Part shown: positions 6,201 through 7,842 of the stretch, piece by piece
How the letters are laid out: the number at the start of each line of letters is the position of its first letter
How positions within the stretch are numbered: position 1 is the first letter of the stretch
NCBI GenBank assembly: GCA_902468045.1
Contig: CABQXG010000053.1
Location: 1-7,842, forward strand
Length of the DNA stretch: 7,842 nt
Direction: 5' to 3'
Origin: an uncultured Collinsella sp.
GTDB taxonomy: Bacteria; Actinomycetota; Coriobacteriia; Coriobacteriales; Coriobacteriaceae
Program-made: the position numbers and the translations under genes
The notes under the pieces: model-generated
The model's input: the letters and a program-made list of their open reading frames with translations, nothing else
Database searches by the model: none
What the model was told of the DNA's origin: nothing

Positions 6201-7328
6201 ATGAAGGATCTACTTTGTGACATATCGGCTTTTAGGTACTGGCGTTTGCCTCCTCAAGTCCGCGCTTTGTGTCCGCCGCTTCCACGGCCGGAAGAAGACC
6301 GGCAGCGATATGACCTTGCCCGTAACCCGACGGCTGCGGTTGTGCTCGGCTTTCCGTTGTATACATTGGTCCGGACGAGAAACAAGCGGACTTGTCCTGC
6401 CAGTATCAGACAGCGGCTGTTTCTTGGTGAGCTCCCCAGGGAATCCGTGCTGGAAACGGAGCATGGGTTTTTGGTCACGTCTCCTCTACTGACGGCATTT
6501 ATCATGTCTCGACATCTGACGGATCTCCAGCTTCTTTTTGTGTTGGCAGAGATGTGCGGCTTGTTTGCGGTGTGTGCCCTGCCAGCGGCACTTGAGGCGG
6601 AGCTTTCGCGTGCATTTGATTCGGGCGCGATTTCGATAACGTTCGGTTGGGTGCGCTGCCCGTCCGAGGACGGCACCGCCTCAAATTTATGGCGTCGAGA
6701 CGCTTTGGTTTTGGGCGGAGACCTTGACCGTTTTTGTTCAGATGTTTGCGGGATGCGTTACGGCAATAGATTTATGGCGGTATCGCAACTCGTTCCATTG
6801 GGTGCCGCGTCGCCTTTTGAGGTCGAGGCGTATTTGTTGCTTGGACTGCCGCGAGCCCTGGGAGGCGAAGGGTTTTGCGGCATAGAGCTCAATGTCGAAG
6901 TGACGTTAAGCACAAGTGCTCGAGCGATTGTGGGAAAGTCCCGTGTATACATCGACCTACTTCTTTCTTCGCCGGACGGTAGGCGACAGGTGGCCATTGA
7001 ATGTCAGGGAAAGGCCTCGCACGGACGCGCAGGGGATGGCTTGCGTGACGCTGACCGCATGACGGCCCTTCAGGCCATGGGCTACGATGTGCTTCTCCTT
7101 ACACACAGACAGATATCGGATGAGGATAGATTCCGCGCGATCGTTAAGGCCGTATGCAGGATGCTCGATGCTGAATATCGTGATAAAAGCTCGGATGAGC
7201 AAAGGGCTGAGGCATTACTCCGGTCTGAACTATTCATTGACTGGACAAAATTGGGAGTAATCGACGGAAAGATGCCCGCTAGACACAAAATGGCTCGATC
7301 GTGGACGGCTGCGGTTCTAAGTGAGTAG
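6201..7328 (+). CDS. Hypothetical protein with Vsr/DUF559-like PD-(D/E)XK nuclease-type C-terminal domain
   Basis: 375 residues from the ATG at 6201; a GTG two codons earlier is possible, and no clear Shine-Dalgarno precedes either. Residues 1-200 are not recognised beyond an SAFRYWRLPP segment. From 203, SPFEVEAYLLLGLP then GG..G resembles the first helix of DUF559/Vsr-type nucleases (E207). D252 (VYIDLLL), E267 (IECQGKASH) and K271 or the nearby His could form the PD-(D/E)XK centre. RDADRMTALQAMGYDVLLLT (282-301) matches the typical family tail. A role in DNA cleavage, defence or repeat mobility is therefore possible but unproven, because the usual E-x-K pattern is not exact. The gene lies wholly between two direct copies of a 121-nt repeat, and copy B supplies its final LSE and stop. 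It is convergent with the rubrerythrin gene. An AbiEi-like or regulatory role cannot be excluded. Confidence 0.6.
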   Translation: MKDLLCDISAFRYWRLPPQVRALCPPLPRPEEDRQRYDLARNPTAAVVLGFPLYTLVRTRNKRTCPASIRQRLFLGELPRESVLETEHGFLVTSPLLTAFIMSRHLTDLQLLFVLAEMCGLFAVCALPAALEAELSRAFDSGAISITFGWVRCPSEDGTASNLWRRDALVLGGDLDRFCSDVCGMRYGNRFMAVSQLVPLGAASPFEVEAYLLLGLPRALGGEGFCGIELNVEVTLSTSARAIVGKSRVYIDLLLSSPDGRRQVAIECQGKASHGRAGDGLRDADRMTALQAMGYDVLLLTHRQISDEDRFRAIVKAVCRMLDAEYRDKSSDEQRAEALLRSELFIDWTKLGVIDGKMPARHKMARSWTAAVLSE

Positions 7329-7439
7329 ACTTTTGGCACTTTGGCGACCAAGCCGTTTTGCAACAAGTCATTTACCTGCGGCTTTATAAAGCAATATGGA
7401 TGGCGTGCTCGGCAAGTTCCAAAAAGTCTACTCACTTAG
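7317..7439 (+). repeat. 121-nt palindrome-ended repeat, copy B
   Basis: This is the same family and orientation as copy A. Its perfect terminal inverted repeat is longer here: 18 bp, 7317-7334 with 7422-7439. GG/CC can extend the stem past one bulged A. It starts within the last codons of the nuclease-like gene and gives the in-frame Leu-Ser-Glu-stop ending, exactly as copy A does for pdxR. The inner palindrome GCTTTATAAAGC (7381-7392) corresponds to GTTTTGAAAAGC in copy A, and one C-to-T change keeps a G-U pair. A mirrored CTACTCACTTAG closes the element. Confidence 0.85.
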
Positions 7440-7505
7440 TTTTTGACGAGAAGCCGATGCCGAAGGCGGTCCTATTTCAGGGCGTTAACAAGTTCATGAG
7501 GCACG

Positions 7506-7535
7506 AAAAAGGCCCGAACCAATACGGTCCGGGCC
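7506..7535 (-). terminator. Rho-independent terminator of the rubrerythrin gene
   Basis: On the minus strand, GGCCCGGACC (7535-7526) pairs with GGTTCGGGCC (7520-7511) around a GTATT loop with one G-U pair, followed by five T (7510-7506). It starts 35 nt after the stop codon. The 66 nt between it and repeat copy B show no feature I can support. Confidence 0.9.
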
Positions 7536-7570
7536 TCATCGAGCTTGAGGTTGTGTCTCAGGCGGTTGGC

Positions 7571-7842
7571 TTAGCCAAAGTAGCGCTTGAGCAGGCCGGC
7601 GAAAGCCTTGCCGTGGCGGGCCTCGTCGCGAGCCATCTCGTGCACGGTGTCGTGGATGGCATCGAGGCCGGCGGCCTTGGCACGCTTGGCAAGATCGGTC
7701 TTGCCGGCGGTGGCGCCGTTCTCGGCCTCAACGCGCATCTCGAGGTTCTTCTTGGTGGAGTCGGTAACAACCTCACCTAACAGCTCTGCAAACTTTGCAG
7801 CGTGCTCAGCCTCTTCGTAAGCTGCCTTCTCCCAGTAAAGGC
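7571..7842 (-). CDS. Rubrerythrin-family peroxidase, ferritin-like C-terminal domain (5' end outside window)
   Basis: The last 89 residues are visible, ending LLKRYFG and TAA. This is the second half of a four-helix diiron domain: E-A-E-H (10-13 of the visible part), the VEAENGAT segment with E40, and DEARH with E73 and H76 supply ligands in the spacing seen in rubrerythrins. Rubrerythrins reduce hydrogen peroxide in the cytoplasm of anaerobes, with electrons from rubredoxin-type partners. Because the C-terminus ends right after the diiron domain, any rubredoxin domain must lie N-terminal, outside the window, as in reverse rubrerythrins and NADH peroxidases of gut anaerobes; that part is inference. 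The gene is convergent with the nuclease-like gene and has its own strong terminator. Confidence 0.9.
   Translation of the reverse strand, partial: LYWEKAAYEEAEHAAKFAELLGEVVTDSTKKNLEMRVEAENGATAGKTDLAKRAKAAGLDAIHDTVHEMARDEARHGKAFAGLLKRYFG

Noticed and set aside
5897..7439. Integron-like array: imperfect palindromes directly after each gene recall attC sites of gene cassettes.
   Set aside because: No GTTRRRY/RYYYAAC core sites at the repeat ends, the outer stems are perfect rather than bulged as in attC, no integrase is in view, and pdxR is a fixed neighbour of pdxS.
7358..7780. Plus-strand open frame across the end of repeat B and the rubrerythrin gene.
   Set aside because: It crosses a repeat and a strong terminator and lies opposite the conserved rubrerythrin coding sequence.
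1..7842. CRISPR array or tRNA/rRNA genes.
   Set aside because: No regularly spaced short repeats and no cloverleaf or rRNA-like sequence were seen on either strand.

Overview
The window looks like chromosomal DNA from a Coriobacteriia gut actinomycete, most likely Collinsella or a close relative. This is inferred from the protein style, moderate-to-high GC and repeat types; no database search was possible. It holds a vitamin B6 locus with an insertion sequence on one side and a repeat-bounded nuclease-like gene on the other.

Layout. (1) 1-1170 (+): 3' part of a membrane protein with an Asp-rich, propeller-like ectodomain, one transmembrane helix and a C-terminal zinc ribbon, followed by a terminator at 1202-1241. 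(2) About 1262-2734: a complete, very GC-rich IS110-group insertion sequence. Its DEDD transposase is on the minus strand, and a roughly 300-nt structured non-coding end precedes the gene, where IS110 bridge RNAs are encoded. (3) 2738-2801: a perfect 18-bp-stem palindrome next to the IS. (4) 2825-4323 (-): pdxS then pdxT, the two subunits of the DXP-independent pyridoxal 5'-phosphate synthase. (5) 4324-4468: divergent control region with paired TGAC...GTCA motifs. (6) 4469-5908 (+): a MocR/PdxR-type regulator, the expected activator of pdxST. (7) 5897-7439: two direct copies of a 121-nt repeat with self-complementary ends, enclosing a gene for a protein with a Vsr/DUF559-like PD-(D/E)XK nuclease-type domain. 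Each repeat starts inside the last codons of the gene before it and supplies the stop codon. (8) 7506-7842 (-): terminator and 3' part of a rubrerythrin-family gene.

How the parts work together. PdxS makes PLP from ribose 5-phosphate, glyceraldehyde 3-phosphate and ammonia that PdxT releases from glutamine. PdxR carries a PLP-binding aminotransferase-like domain and should sense PLP and control the divergent pdxST promoter. The flanking genes are not obviously related to B6.

The least explained signals are the repeat-nuclease-repeat unit, whose repeats overlap stop codons in the same reading phase, and the IS110 left end, where an RNA hairpin loop carries a sequence matching the predicted circle junction of the element.
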